Positions 24,340 through 36,118 of a stretch of DNA of 64,000 nt are shown here, piece by piece. The position numbers were made by a program, and so were the translations under genes. The notes under the pieces were generated by a model. That model saw only the letters and a program-made list of their open reading frames with translations, was not told where the DNA came from and searched no databases. Origin of the DNA: Siphonodentalium dalli (lineage: Eukaryota > Mollusca > Scaphopoda > Gadilida > Siphonodentaliidae); contig CP136063.1 of NCBI GenBank assembly GCA_032622095.1, positions 144,661,950-144,725,949 of the forward strand. Direction: 5' to 3'. The first letter of the stretch is position 1. The number at the start of each line of letters is the position of its first letter.

Positions 24340-25375
24340 GTTTGAGGTGGTTACAATTTTGCCGTATGTTTCTTAATAAATGTCGCGTGATTATTGACCG
24401 TTTCTTCGTCGTGTGTATTGAATAACTTAATCCACTTTGATATATGGTCGGGTTGTTATAGAAATATATATAAATATGTTTCTCTCTTAGTTCTTTAAGA
24501 ATTTCACATGTGAGAACAAAATGGTATTCATCGCCAATACCTTGCTCACATAGGGAACAGACTCGCTGAGGGTGACTTATATTATTCCACGATTAGGTTT
24601 CTATCGCTAATCTATGATTTCTGGTTCTGAATTTCATCAATATGGTTACACTGCTGATACACGGAAGTGACAAGTATTTAGGTCTAATAAAATCGCATCT
24701 GATCTGATTGTAGAAAATACATTTAGTAGAGGATCGTATATTTCCCATCCATTGCTGTATATAAAGGTCATGTATCTTTCTCTTACAAGCTTCGTAAAAC
24801 CAATTAATGTTTTGTACATGTTGATACGTCCAGATTTTCATCATGCCAAGTTCACATAGCGTCGTTTTCACGTAGTCAATTCAATGGCATTCGATTTGGT
24901 TAGAACCATGAAGATCATACATCATACAATACAGTTTATATGCTAGTTTACAACGATTTCCCATAAGCAGTCTCCCCAATAGCCAAGGCACCTTAGTTTT
25001 ATTTTTAAATCGATAGGGTATACACCTAATTCCCCATAAACAAAAACGTTTGGTGTTGTCTTTTTTAAATGACAAATAAATTTCAAAAACCAACGTTCTA
25101 ACTTACATATTCCCTCAATATTTTCAAATCCCCATATTTCCGAGCCATAAAGAAGAATAGGCACAATGGCTTTCTCATACATTTCTGTTTCAATGTTTTA
25201 TTATGCCTTTGCCATAAATCAATACTCCCAATATTTATTTGTGAGTTCCTGACTTTGTTAATCAATGAAAACATGGCTTTTTTGGCCGATCTACATCGCT
25301 CGTTCCTCTCGGCTACAAAAGTACACCGTACGTGAAATAATGTTCCCAAATACCGATACTGCTTTACAATACGCC
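24340..25375 (-). pseudogene. LINE ORF2 C-terminal remnant
   Basis: Minus-strand frames read, from 25349 downward, GTLFHVRCTFVAERN, then KAMFSLINKVRNSQINIGS, then (from 25182) YEKAIVPILLYGSEIWGFEN and VYGELGVYPIDLKIKLR. This is the RT thumb and connector of a LINE polyprotein (the IVPILLYGSEIWG box is characteristic). Frameshifts and stops break it, and the Cys-rich tail reads through several more stops to about 24340. The palm and endonuclease are missing. It abuts the right arm of P2. Confidence 0.75.
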
Positions 25376-25798
25376 ATCGTTATTCGTTATTCGAAGAACT
25401 TTGGGAAATAAATAATATATTAGTGTATCTTCGTCAGGCTGATACAGAATGTTAACATGTATTATAAAACATATACACATGAATACATGCAACTGAACGT
25501 GGCAATTCAATCTGATTTAAATTCAATTTTATTCAACTCTGATCGTCATGATACATGCATTACATATAATTAAGCAATGTGTAAATACGGATACATGCAG
25601 TGCGATGATAGTATAATGATGTAGCTACTGCGATATTGCATATTATATATATATTCTTGTATAGTGCATAAAATAATTGAGGTTAATTAATTTGGGTCCA
25701 ACAGCGGGGGTGGGGTGGTGTTCGATAGTTTAACTGTGACCTTCATCATAATTGGCTGTTGTTAAGCATCATGGGACAAAAATATACCCAGGAGTCCT
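25376..25798. other. No recognised feature
   Basis: AT-rich sequence between a LINE remnant and a perfect palindrome; nothing else is visible. Confidence 0.5.
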
Positions 25799-25867
25799 GG
25801 AAACCGTTCTCTGTTCGTTAAAGAGGTCCTGGACCAGGACCTCTTTAACGAACAGAGAACGGTTTCC
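25799..25867. repeat. 69-bp perfect palindrome
   Basis: Two 34-base arms are exact reverse complements about a single central A at 25833. The left arm starts GGAAACCGTTCTCTGTTCG and ends GGTCCTGG. Confidence 0.95.
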
Positions 25868-28183
25868 TGAGTTAAAGAACACGAAACAGAAAAGTTTGAA
25901 GATAAATTCTATATAACTAAATTAAGAGTTATCTCTTTTAAGTTAATCCCAGTATTGGCAAAAAAACGTCTAGATTTCACCATATATTTCCATATAAGTT
26001 ATACTTGCTTCGCTGTCAACAGTCATATCTTGTGAACAAACACTTGTCAATAACGCATCCAACTGCATGAAGAAAAACTTCATGGTGATTATTTTTACTT
26101 GTCGCCTCTTTGCAAACACCAATTATGGCATCGCGTTGAATACATCAGCGTGGACCTGTGCTTTCTAAAAGTGTTAGCACGCCAATTATATAAGATAATT
26201 TAAGAAATTACTCTTGTTTTTATTAACGCTATGCAGTTATTATCGGAAAGTTTGAAGACAAATTCTATAAGTGCGTCAATTCGTCTTCAAACTGTTTGGT
26301 TATAACTCATAACCTGAATCGAAATAAAAGTTATTGCTTATACTTGCATCCGTCATTTCGTAGGAGAACCACCATAAGTAGATGGTAGAAGTAAAACGAG
26401 CGAAAAACTTTCCGAAGCAAATCACACATAAAGTTGAAACAGACGCGCTGTCACCTCTAACTATCGATTGACCAAGTGGTGTCATCAATTCATCATTTTT
26501 GATTGGCTAGTGACAAGAGTCCACGCAATGGCGAGTACTCTGCACGTGTTATTAAGCTAAAACAGTTGTTAGTTTCAATTTCATTTTTAGCTCAACTTGA
26601 CGAAGTAAAGTTTGAGCTATTGTCGTGAGTTGGCGTCCGTCGTCCGTGCATGCGTGCGTGATTCGTCAACAATTTACTTTGGTACAACTTACCGTTACTT
26701 ACCAAATTCCTCATTAGATCGTCACCAAACTTCTTATGGAAATTCGGCGTGACATATAGATGGTGGCCTTTATTTTTGTTCCGACTTTCGTAAAAAAATA
26801 TTTTAAAATATGAATATATCGGCACACCCCGCATCCCGCATTTATCGGAGAAATGTTCTGAAAATCTACAGGCATGTTTAGACCTGATAAAAAGGAGCTT
26901 GGTCGCCGTTATACAACTTGGATCGGGTAATCTTTGCATGAATTTCGGGGTGACCACTAGAAGGCAGACATAACATGTCACATCCCTCATCCGATCGTCA
27001 CCAAACTTCATACGGATTTTCGGAGTTGTGACCTCTAAATGGGAGCTATCGATTTTTCCCCCGAAATTCGTCAAAAGCATGTCCGCCAGCAGCCATATTC
27101 GATTTCAATTATTAAATTTCACAATTCTGAAATTCGTTAAATAACATGGCTGCCAGCAGCATTTTTTATTGGAGAAGTGTTAATAAATGAACTTGAATAA
27201 TATTTGGTTAGAGGCACAGATCATGTTTGAATATGGGTTTGGTCCGCCCAATGTGGCCGGAGTGTGGCCCTTATATATCGACTTATATTACTATTTTTCC
27301 GGTTGAAAACTGTATTTTAGTTTTAAGATTGCTTTCAAAATTGGTATATGGACTACTTACAGTAAAATAGAGGCCAAGTTCCAATTTTGGTTCAGTTCAC
27401 TCATTTTTACCGGTCTTATAATCCTTGTTGAATTAGAATATCCCATTATTTTTGTTTCCGGATGATAACTTCATAGACTTAAATTTACTGATTATTCTGC
27501 TATCAAATCAAATCAAACTAGGTGTGTTAATAACATAGGCAGTTGGAATAAAAGGTTTATTCAATGATTTTTCCCAGAATCAAATTTAATGTATCATTTC
27601 TAAATAAAAATCCAACTGTCAAATAAAGCCACAGTATTCGGGGAAATTTGGGCATTTTATTTCAATTTATAATGAATTACTAAATTGTAGCTGATGCCCT
27701 GGAACCATGATAGCACAGACTGTTTAATTCTTCAATTTGAGCGAAAGATATTTACTTCTTTACCCAATTAAATTACTGGCGGATGACTGGATGTTTTACA
27801 GTATAGTTTACGAAATAGTGAGCCGGGCGTTTTTAAACATTCACGTTTCATTTTGTTTTCATTTGTTTGCCTATCCAAACAGAATTGAAGGTTTTGAATA
27901 ATATTACAAATTAATGGTAACTTTAATGACTCATTCACTACATGCGCTCGGGTATTACAACACGTGTTTATAACGCGAGCGCGTTCAATCCTATATTACG
28001 GGCGTTGTCTTGTTGGCAACACGTTCGACCACTTTCTTCAGAGAACCAGTCATGCGTGATTCACCTCGTCTCGCCCAGACAGCTTTATGCGCAGTCCATA
28101 AATATTCTCACGGCTGTAAACTTATTTTCACGTGTAAATCTCTTTGTAGTTCCTGTTGGCTCTCATTTTAGCATTTTTAAATT
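25868..28183. other. No recognised gene; one probable dispersed-repeat end
   Basis: At 26585-26670 the text TTTTTAGCTCAACTTGACG, then AGCTATTGTC and a GTCCGTCGTCCG stretch, resembles termini of a repeat common in invertebrate genomes (recalled, not searched). The 162-codon minus frame at 26592-27080 lies in it and looks incidental, with two internal copies of a THHLYVTPNF/VTPKF-like stretch. Confidence 0.4.
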
Positions 28184-28278
28184 TACATGCATCTGAAAGA
28201 TTGTTTTGGGGAATTGATGGTGAAACGAAATTTTCGTTTCACCATCAAATCCCCAAAACCATCTTTCAGATGCATGTA
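28184..28278. repeat. Near-perfect 95-bp hairpin
   Basis: TACATGCATCTGAAAGAT at the left pairs with ATCTTTCAGATGCATGTA at the right. Only a couple of mismatches lie in 47-bp arms, and there is no loop to speak of. Confidence 0.9.
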
Positions 28279-28592
28279 CATGCATATCAAGCTTCTTCAT
28301 GAAGCTGACTGTAAACACTGTTCAACAGGTGCCGTGCTTCTTTATACCATTCATAATTGTATAGTAAAGGCCAAGTGTACATGATTGATGGCCGGTAGCC
28401 CAGCTGAAGTAGACATGTGCATCATTGTGTTTATTCTTAAATTTTAGCAAAATACGCTATCACTCTGTTCACCCGACACCGGAAATTATGAAGGAATTTG
28501 ACCAATTTTGTCCTCTTGATAGTATACCACTGTTAAAATTGTGTCAATTACATTTATAATGCGTAATAATTTTGACAAAGTCCCTCGCTGAA

Positions 28593-30735
28593 TTATTATT
28601 ATTGTTTATTGACCTCCAAGTATGAAGAGCATATATACATATCAGTTACAGAAAAGATGTGGTAACGAGACCATTGTAAGTGGACTATACACCAGCATCT
28701 ATTTACAAGGAAGGACATCGTATACATACATTGGAAAGGTGTGTACATTGTACGAATAGCAAGGTAAAAACGAGTATATGATAAAACATTGTAGATGCGG
28801 GTGGCAAGGAGGCCAGATCATAGTTGAAAATTGTCCACATGAGAGGCATATTGCATCAAATGTCATGTGAATGTCATCTTTTAACTTCCGGGGCGAATTA
28901 GTTGACAACCAACATACAGAAATGCAGCAGATGCGATGATGAGCTGCTCCCATGACTCAGTCGGGATATGACAACCAAGCTGGGTACTGCCAAGTAACAG
29001 CGCATTTAAATGGTCGTTTGGGAGAGCATCCAGGTAACTAAATAGTTGGATGTCGTAGCTATCGATAAGCATACACCAGTAATTATATCGGAGTCTGTAC
29101 ATGGTGGCAGATCTGCACGAGTCAGTGATATGTCCAATTTCATTGTTATATGTGTGGCCACACAGCATGCATCGGGCATTGTTTTCGAACAACAATCTAT
29201 TTAGAAGTCTAGCAAGATTTTTCAGTTCCAAACTCCTGTTAGGATGGGCAGCAAGAAGACGCCACACACTCCAGACTGCGAGAGGCTGGTTATGAATGAG
29301 GAGAAGATTAGAAGAGCGACCATTGGCACCCACTGCTGAAGTCCATGCATCACAATAGTGAGCTCTTATGGTCGACTTAACGAGTTGCTTCCAAATGATC
29401 TTCTTTGGGAAGGATCCAGAAGATAAGAATTCTTGAAGATAAGAAGACAGATTGTACACTTCTAGAACATCGATGATGTCTTTTACATAACCGGTGGTAT
29501 TCACATTGAATAAATTGTGCATATAGAGGTTTTTCATGAAAATTCGTAAAGGAAAGTCTCGAGTCGCAGGCAAGTGGATAAGTTCGCCGAGGAAGAGAAG
29601 TTTTCTCAAATGTAGTTGGCGACTCATCGGTAAAACACCCAGGAGACTGAGTGAGAGGTTTGTGCTCGCCCTTGTTGGAAGATTCTGTATGTGCTTTATA
29701 CATGTACGTAGACCCTTTTCAATTGTGCAGAGAGCGTTGTCATCTGTTGAATATAGGAGTTCAGCGCCATAAAGAGCCTTTGGAAGCACAACTGTGTGTA
29801 GGAGATTATTCATTGTGAGAGGGGTGCACATACTTAAGGATTTCCTACCAGCGATAGAGAAGTATGTTTTTCTCAACACTTCAGATATATTTGTAGCACG
29901 GTTAACAGTGTTGCCGAATTTTCCTTGAGAAATTCCCAGATGGCGACAGTCGGTGCTTTCATCGATCGTGTCATTCCCAAGAATCCACGATCTTTGTTGG
30001 TTTGTGTGTTGTTGTTTCGTTTCGTTGTGTACGACAACGGAACTCTTAGATTTTGAAAAACAGAAGCGCCATTTCTTGCTGTAGTTGAAGCAGATTTTCA
30101 TCAAGTTGTCCAAACCAGCTTTTGTGAGGGAAACTATAGTAATATCATCTGCAGTTGTTGGTGAGGTAGTGTTGATATTGCCAATAGATGCACCTTGATC
30201 TGAAACTTCCAGAGTAGACAAGAGATCGTCAATGAATGTCAAGTAGAAAAAAGGCGATGTTACGGCCCCTTGTCTTGTTCCTTGACGAATTTCAAATGAC
30301 TCTGACAAATCACCATTATAGAGCACACGGCTAGCGCAATTTGAGTACATGTTGCGGATTATCCGAAGTATTTTCCCATTGAATCCGAGGTTGTTCAGTT
30401 TGTACAGGAGGCCCTCGTGCCAAACGCAGTCAAATGCCTTTGCAGAGTCAAGGTAGCAAACATAAGCTTTGGAGTGGTTGTCGCGTGCATAGTGTATAGC
30501 TTCTTGCACAATGAATGACGTCATAGTGCAGCTGACTCCCTTCTGGAATCCGAATTGCAGAGCATGTGGAAATTTATTAAGGGATGGACTTTTCAGAAAT
30601 CTGTGTAAGATGACCGACTCGAATAGTTTATACAATGAGGAGAGAAGTGTGATTGCACGATAACTGTCTGGCTTAGTCCGCGGCTTCGGGTCGCCTTTGT
30701 GAAATAGCGATATAAAACCAATAATTTCCACTCCT
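28593..30735 (-). mobile_element. 5'-truncated LINE with long open RT frame and (AAT)n tail
   Basis: It runs from a truncated 5' end near 30735, through the 616-codon frame, to a 280-bp 3' UTR ending CAATAATAATAATT (minus sense) at about 28593. The AAT-type tail marks the 3' end of a LINE that uses short tandem tails. It is younger-looking than the other LINE pieces in the window, because the frame is unbroken. Confidence 0.8.
28881..30731 (-). CDS. LINE ORF2, reverse transcriptase and C-terminal Cys-rich region (partial, open)
   Basis: The product would copy LINE RNA at the target site. From the truncated N-terminus, it shows ISLFHKGDP and YRAITLLSSLYKLFE (RT fingers), CYLDSAKAFDCVWHEGLLYK at about residues 91-110 (catalytic Asp), GTRQGAVTSPFFYLTFIDD, then TADDITIVS in the place of the usual YxDD box. 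Thumb sequences follow (TDCRHLGIS, VVLPKALYGAELL). Near residue 525 a CMLCG..NEIGHITDSC Cys/His unit is present, as in LINE ORF2 ends. No endonuclease is present because of 5' truncation, and the frame opens at a GTG without a natural start. The Tyr-to-Thr change in the active-site box may impair activity. There are no stops across 616 codons. Confidence 0.75.
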   Translation of the reverse strand: MEIIGFISLFHKGDPKPRTKPDSYRAITLLSSLYKLFESVILHRFLKSPSLNKFPHALQFGFQKGVSCTMTSFIVQEAIHYARDNHSKAYVCYLDSAKAFDCVWHEGLLYKLNNLGFNGKILRIIRNMYSNCASRVLYNGDLSESFEIRQGTRQGAVTSPFFYLTFIDDLLSTLEVSDQGASIGNINTTSPTTADDITIVSLTKAGLDNLMKICFNYSKKWRFCFSKSKSSVVVHNETKQQHTNQQRSWILGNDTIDESTDCRHLGISQGKFGNTVNRATNISEVLRKTYFSIAGRKSLSMCTPLTMNNLLHTVVLPKALYGAELLYSTDDNALCTIEKGLRTCIKHIQNLPTRASTNLSLSLLGVLPMSRQLHLRKLLFLGELIHLPATRDFPLRIFMKNLYMHNLFNVNTTGYVKDIIDVLEVYNLSSYLQEFLSSGSFPKKIIWKQLVKSTIRAHYCDAWTSAVGANGRSSNLLLIHNQPLAVWSVWRLLAAHPNRSLELKNLARLLNRLLFENNARCMLCGHTYNNEIGHITDSCRSATMYRLRYNYWCMLIDSYDIQLFSYLDALPNDHLNALLLGSTQLGCHIPTESWEQLIIASAAFLYVGCQLIRPGS

Positions 30736-30950
30736 CAGAATAGTAACATTAATTTCGTCGCTTGGAAGTCAAAAGCCACATTTTCTCACTAAATTTTACG
30801 TTTTAGAATTGATATAAAACTTCCTATTTTAGCCGTTTTGACGAAAACCCTTATGAACGCTTTATGCCATTTTAAGAAATCATTTAGATTCGTCTTGAAT
30901 TAAATGCGACGTTTGTTTCAACAGACGAATTATGAATTAAACTCGAGCCT

Positions 30951-31056
30951 AATTCTAATTGAATTAGATTCGTCGGTAGTGCGACGTTTGTTCCAAGGGT
31001 TTAATTCTAATTGAATTAGATTCGTCGGTAGTGCATGCGACGTTTGTTCCAAGGGT
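30951..31056. repeat. Two tandem copies of a ~52-bp unit
   Basis: The unit starts AATTCTAATTGAATTAGATT and ends CGACGTTTGTTCCAAGGGT. Copy 2 has a 3-bp insert. The start is itself near-palindromic. It sits at the outer edge of palindrome P3. Confidence 0.85.
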
Positions 31057-33293
31057 AACCCGGATAATATACCCACCTATCATACGCAGGGACGTACCGA
31101 CAAGGGGTCGATTCTCCCCCTTGTGAAAATGTTTTGTCAGCTGGAAATCTCAAGTACAAACCACAGGGACGTCGCGACAAGGGGGGTGGGTTATGTTTCT
31201 CAAACATTTTGTCAACATGTTCAACAGTTGGAAATTTGATACCTGAAACAACATGAATTGCAAATTTTACAACAACAATAGTTTGAACTTGTTCTCTTAT
31301 TTTGTTTTTCCAACAATTTATTAGAGTGTATGTGTTTGTTTTAAACCAACATTGCATATTTACCTTCTTTGGTCAAAAGTTTGGAGTGAAATGGCCTATA
31401 TTTAGAAATTATCAAACCTTTATAGGGGGTGTCAGCTTGGATGTGAGGTAGCAGTATGTGTTCCTTGTAACTACTAAAATGACACAATTTATTGAAAGTT
31501 ACAGTGTGTCAAACATAAATTGTCGATTTTCACACCCTTAAACCGGATCATATAACCATCTCTTATTCGCAGAGACGTAGCCCCCCCCCCCCCTTATGAA
31601 AATGTTTTATCAATGGAAGTCTCATAAACAGCGACATTGCGATAGTGGTCTTGGGAACACGATGCCTGGCACATTACAGCTGTCTTTTCTTGCGTTAACT
31701 TCTTCCAGAAATACTGCCTTTTGGTATTTGGTTAGAGGCAGTTCGGTGTTGTTGTCTTGGTCAACTATAGTTTATAAATGACAAATCAATAAAAATTACG
31801 CGCGTTTCTAATGTGAGTATTGTTTATCGCTCAAGAATGAATGGCGAGGTAAATGAAACTCTTGTTCATGGGCGGATTATCCTTTGAGCTTCGATCGTTG
31901 ACGCGAATGCATTTGGTCACGGTAAAGGACACGAATACGAAGATGCAAGCACAGTTTTCACAAATGACTACAGCATAAATGCAGTGACGTGGCCAATGGT
32001 CTCTTCGGTGCGCCAACGTCGATATCCAACTGTATCCCCAACCCTCAATCAGAAACTTCTATTTCTGTGAAATGTAATTGTTTACCCCGGTTGGCTTCTG
32101 ATTTTCCAGCTGTAACATTACGTTGTCCAACAGCCCCCTTGGGTTGGACATTTTGACTAAATGTGACTAACTTAGTGTTAGTCACAAACATTTTGAGTAA
32201 CTTTGGTCAAGTATTGGAATTATTTGCACATAATTCCGCAACTTACATTTTCGCCTTCCCAGTGACTAAGAAAAGTTATGACTAAATCCTGGCCATTTTG
32301 AATAATTAGTCGTTTTGAATCCCCATTTATTAGTCGTTATGACTAACATCACCTTAGTAATTTTGACTAATGTTATGCCTCAGTCATGTTGGCTGAACTA
32401 AGTTAGTCATCCTGGGAAAAAACGTCTGACTAACATATGTTAGTCATATTGACTAACTTTTGTTATCAGCGTAGACAAATTTAAATACTCGCCTCTTGAT
32501 ATACGATTCCATCGCTATGTGGAATTTATAGGCATTTTTTTATTTATTCAAGGGGTGCATATTGAAATTATAGGATGGACACCCCATCACCAAACGGAGC
32601 CCATATAGCCACGTCCCTATCTCGATATATTATAAGATATCGGAGCAGTTTGAAATTATAAAATGACCACCCCTCCTATAACCGAGAGCCTTAGCACGTC
32701 CCTGCTTCGATACTTTGATGGACACCCCTGATAACATGAAGCCACGTTCCTACCTCGATGTGTTATGATAAGAGTAGCGGATCAGTTTGAAATCATATGA
32801 TGGGCACAATATATATAATGTTATACCATCAAAATAATATTTTGTTTTCACAAACTGAATGGTTGTAATTTGTGAATACAATGATACCAAATTGGTTGTA
32901 GTACTCGATATTACACTGACTTGTACTTATATACACACTCTACAAACGAACAGTTTATTAGTTAACTTTGCGCAGACAAGTGGTCATCAACTTAGCAATC
33001 CGTGTACCGATTGGATAGCTCTGATAAGCGATCACCTCTCAACTTATGATTGGTTAATTCTTTTGTAACTTTGGCTTGCCGTGATTCAATATATTGTGAA
33101 TCACTCACAGGTAACGTTTTGCCCGTAAGCAATCTACAATAATCAACAGTAGATCTTTGTGAAATTGCGAGATTTTGTTAGCTCATCGTTTCATAGTACC
33201 GGCGATATCACTAATCACAAAATAATAGCACGCATTGTAACTTTCCCATAGAAATTGTTGTCAGTTATTTTAGCTCTATATACATGTCCGTCT
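31053..33293. repeat. Left arm of giant palindrome P3
   Basis: Reverse complement of 33559-35626 over its whole length with modest divergence. Anchors are GGATAATATACCCACC (left) with GGTATATTATCC (right), AATTGTTGTAA-type blocks near 31270, the TGACTAA cluster (32154-32456), and CTTTCCCATAGAAATTGTTG near the loop. The ends share the CAGGGACGT..GACAAGGGG sequence of the dispersed poly-G repeat. No transposase frame is visible in the arm. Confidence 0.85.
32154..32456. repeat. Cluster of TGACTAA/TTAGTCA heptamers
   Basis: About eleven exact copies of TGACTAA, on either strand, fall within roughly 300 bp, with extra near copies (TTAGTCG, TGAGTAA). The mirrored arm keeps several at 34385-34665. 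The spacing is irregular, so this is not a simple tandem repeat. Confidence 0.8.
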
Positions 33294-33558
33294 AATTTGA
33301 ACTGCGGTCAATACTATGAACAATTGTATACCTGTAAATACAAATAGTATTTATTAATTTGTAATTACAAATTTGTGTTAACTATCACAGCGGTTTCATA
33401 GCACAGGGAAAATTTAGCCGTATTATTTGTACACTAAATTATGAATATACAAACATATTATACTGGGCGAGGGGTTAAACCCCCTAAAACGTAGAAAAAA
33501 CTAACTCACCGCTCTGCTCCCATTCACCCGTTATCAGTGTTATCTGAATACATAGTTC
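33294..33558. repeat. Loop of P3, an inverted copy of 35890-36118
   Basis: The loop reads GCGGTCAATACTATGAACAA to CACCCGTTATCAGTGTTATC. Its reverse complement recurs at 35890-36118, just outside the right arm, with the shared stretch CGAGGGGT..ACCCCCTAAAACG and the 18-bp palindrome-like TTTGTAATTACAAA. Confidence 0.75.
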
Positions 33559-35626
33559 AGACGGACATGCAGAGCTAAAATAACTGACAACAATTTCTAT
33601 GGGAAAGTTACAATGCGTGCTATTATTTTGTGATTAGTGATATCGCTGGTACTATGGCACGATGAGCCAACAAAAGCTCGCCAATTTCACAAAGATAAAC
33701 TGTTGATTATTTTAGATTGATTACAGGTAAACCGTCACATGTGAGTGATTCACAATATATTGAATCACGGCAAGCCAAAGTTACAAAAGAATTAACCAAT
33801 CATAAGTTGAGAGGTTGATCGCTTATCAGACTATCCAATTGGTACACGGATTGCTAAGTTGGTGACCACTTGTCTGTTCTAAGTTAACTAATAAACTGTC
33901 CATTTGTAGAGTGTGTATGTAAGTACAAGTCAGTGTAATATCGAGTAATACAACCAATTTGGTATAATTGTTTTCACAAATCACAATCATTCAGTTTGTG
34001 AAAACAAAATATTATTTTGATGGCATAACATTATATATATTGTGTCCATCCTATGATTTCAGACTGATCCGCTACTCGTATTATAACACATCGAGGCAGG
34101 AACGTGGCTCCATTTTATCAGGGTGTGTCCATCACAGTTTCGAAGCAGGGACGTGCTAAGGCTCTCAGTTATAGGAGAGGTGGTCATTTTATAATTTCAA
34201 ACTGCTCCGATATCTTATAATATATCGAGATAGGGACGTGACGATGTGGGCTCCGTTTGGTGATGGGGGTATCCATCCTATAATTTCAATATGCAACCTT
34301 TGAATAAACAAAATCGCCTATAAATTCCACATAGCGATGGAATCGTATATCAAGACGATAGTATTTTTCTACGCTGATAACAAAAGTTAGTCAATATGAC
34401 TAACAAAATGTTTGTCAAACGTGACTGACACACAACATTAGTCAAAATTACTAGGGTGATGTTAGTAATAACGACTAAGAAATTGGGATCCAAACGACTA
34501 ATTAGTCAAAATGGCGAGGATTTAGTCATAACTTTTCTTTGTCACTGGGAAGGTGAAAATGTAAGTTGCGGAATTATGTGCAAGTAATTCCAATACTTGA
34601 CCAAAGTTACTCAAAATGTTTGTGACTAACACTAAGTTAGTCATATTTAGTCAAAATGTCCAACCCAAGGGGTCGCTTGGACCACTTAACGTTACAGCTA
34701 GAAAATAAGAAGCCAACAGGGGTAAACAATGACATTTCACAGAAATAGAAGTTTCTGATTGAGGGGTGGGGTACAGTTGGGTGTTAACGTTGGCGCACCG
34801 ATGAGACCATCTGGCCACTTCACTTCATTTATGCTGTAGTCACTTGTGAAAACTGTGATTGCGTCGTCGTATTCGTGTCCTTTACCGTGACCAAATGCAT
34901 TCGCGTCGACGATCTAAACTCAAAGAATAATCCGCCCATGAAAACGAGTACCATCTACCCTATCCATTCTTGAGCGATAAACAATACTCACATTAGGAAC
35001 GCGCGTAATTTGTTTTATTGATTTGTTGTTTATAAGGTATAGTTGATCAAGACAACAATCACCATGTCCCTGTTTATGAGATTTTCATTGATAAAACATT
35101 TTAATAACGGGGGAGGGGGCTACGTCTCTGTGAATCCGAGATGGTTGTATGATCCGGTTTAAGGGTGTGAAAATCAACAATTTATGTTTGACATCCTATA
35201 TAGACCTTCTAGACAAGTTCCTTAAAGTTGTAACTTTCAATAAATTGGGTAATTTTAGTAGTTACAATGAACACCTACTACTACCTCACATCCAAGCTGA
35301 CACCCCCTAAGGTTTAACAATTTCTAAATATAGGCCATTTAAATCCAAATTTAAATCCAAGGAGGTAAATATGCAAATGGAAAAACAAAATAAGAGAACA
35401 AGTTCAACCTATTGTTGTTGTAAAATTTCCACTTCTTGTTGTTTCAGGTATCAAATTTCCAACTATTGAACATCATGTTGATAAAATGTTTGGGGGCGTG
35501 AAACATAAACCAACCCCTTGTCGCGACGTCCCCGTGGGTTGTACTTAATATGTCCAGCTGACAAAACATTTTCACAAGGGGGTCGCCACGTCCCTGTGTA
35601 TCATAGAATGGTATATTATCCGTGTT
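33559..35626. repeat. Right arm of giant palindrome P3
   Basis: Mirror of 31053-33293. It is about 170 bp shorter, and the missing material is spread over several indels. Open frames in it are symmetry shadows. Confidence 0.85.
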
Positions 35627-35889
35627 AAGGGTGCGAAAACTGAACAATTATGTTGGACACACACTATGAAGACCTTCTAATCACGTTCCTTAATGTTATA
35701 ACTTTCAATTAACTTTCATAGTACTCGAACATTCTTTGTGATTAGGAGATGTTTGTTATTACAAAGAACACGCATTATTTGTGATTTATGTTTGTAATCG
35801 TAGGTTCATAGTATTAGCGAAATGATAAATTGTTATTTCTTACAAACAATTGTAGATTCTTACAAAGAAACGCTTCATAGTGTTGACCC

Positions 35890-36118
35890 CAGGTATTCAG
35901 ATAACACTGATAACGGGTGAATGGGAGCAGAGTGGTGAGTTAGTTTTTTCTACGTTTTAGGGGGTTCACCCCTCGCCCAGTCTGAGGTATTACAATAATA
36001 CGGCTAAATTTTCCCGGTACTATGAAACCACTGTGATAGTTAACACAAATTTGTAATTACAAATTAATAAATACTATTTGTATTTACAGGTATAAAATTG
36101 TTCACAGTATTGACCCCA
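35890..36118. repeat. Second copy of the P3 loop sequence (inverted)
   Basis: Matches the P3 loop in opposite orientation, starting ATTCAGATAACACTGATAAC and ending CACAGTATTGACCCCAGG. A related CATAGTGTTGACCCCAGG lies directly before it at 35871-35890, so the unit is bounded by a short direct repeat. Confidence 0.7.

Noticed and set aside
26592-27080. 162-codon minus-strand frame as a gene
   Set aside because: It lies in what looks like a dispersed repeat end and shows internal repetition rather than a protein family.
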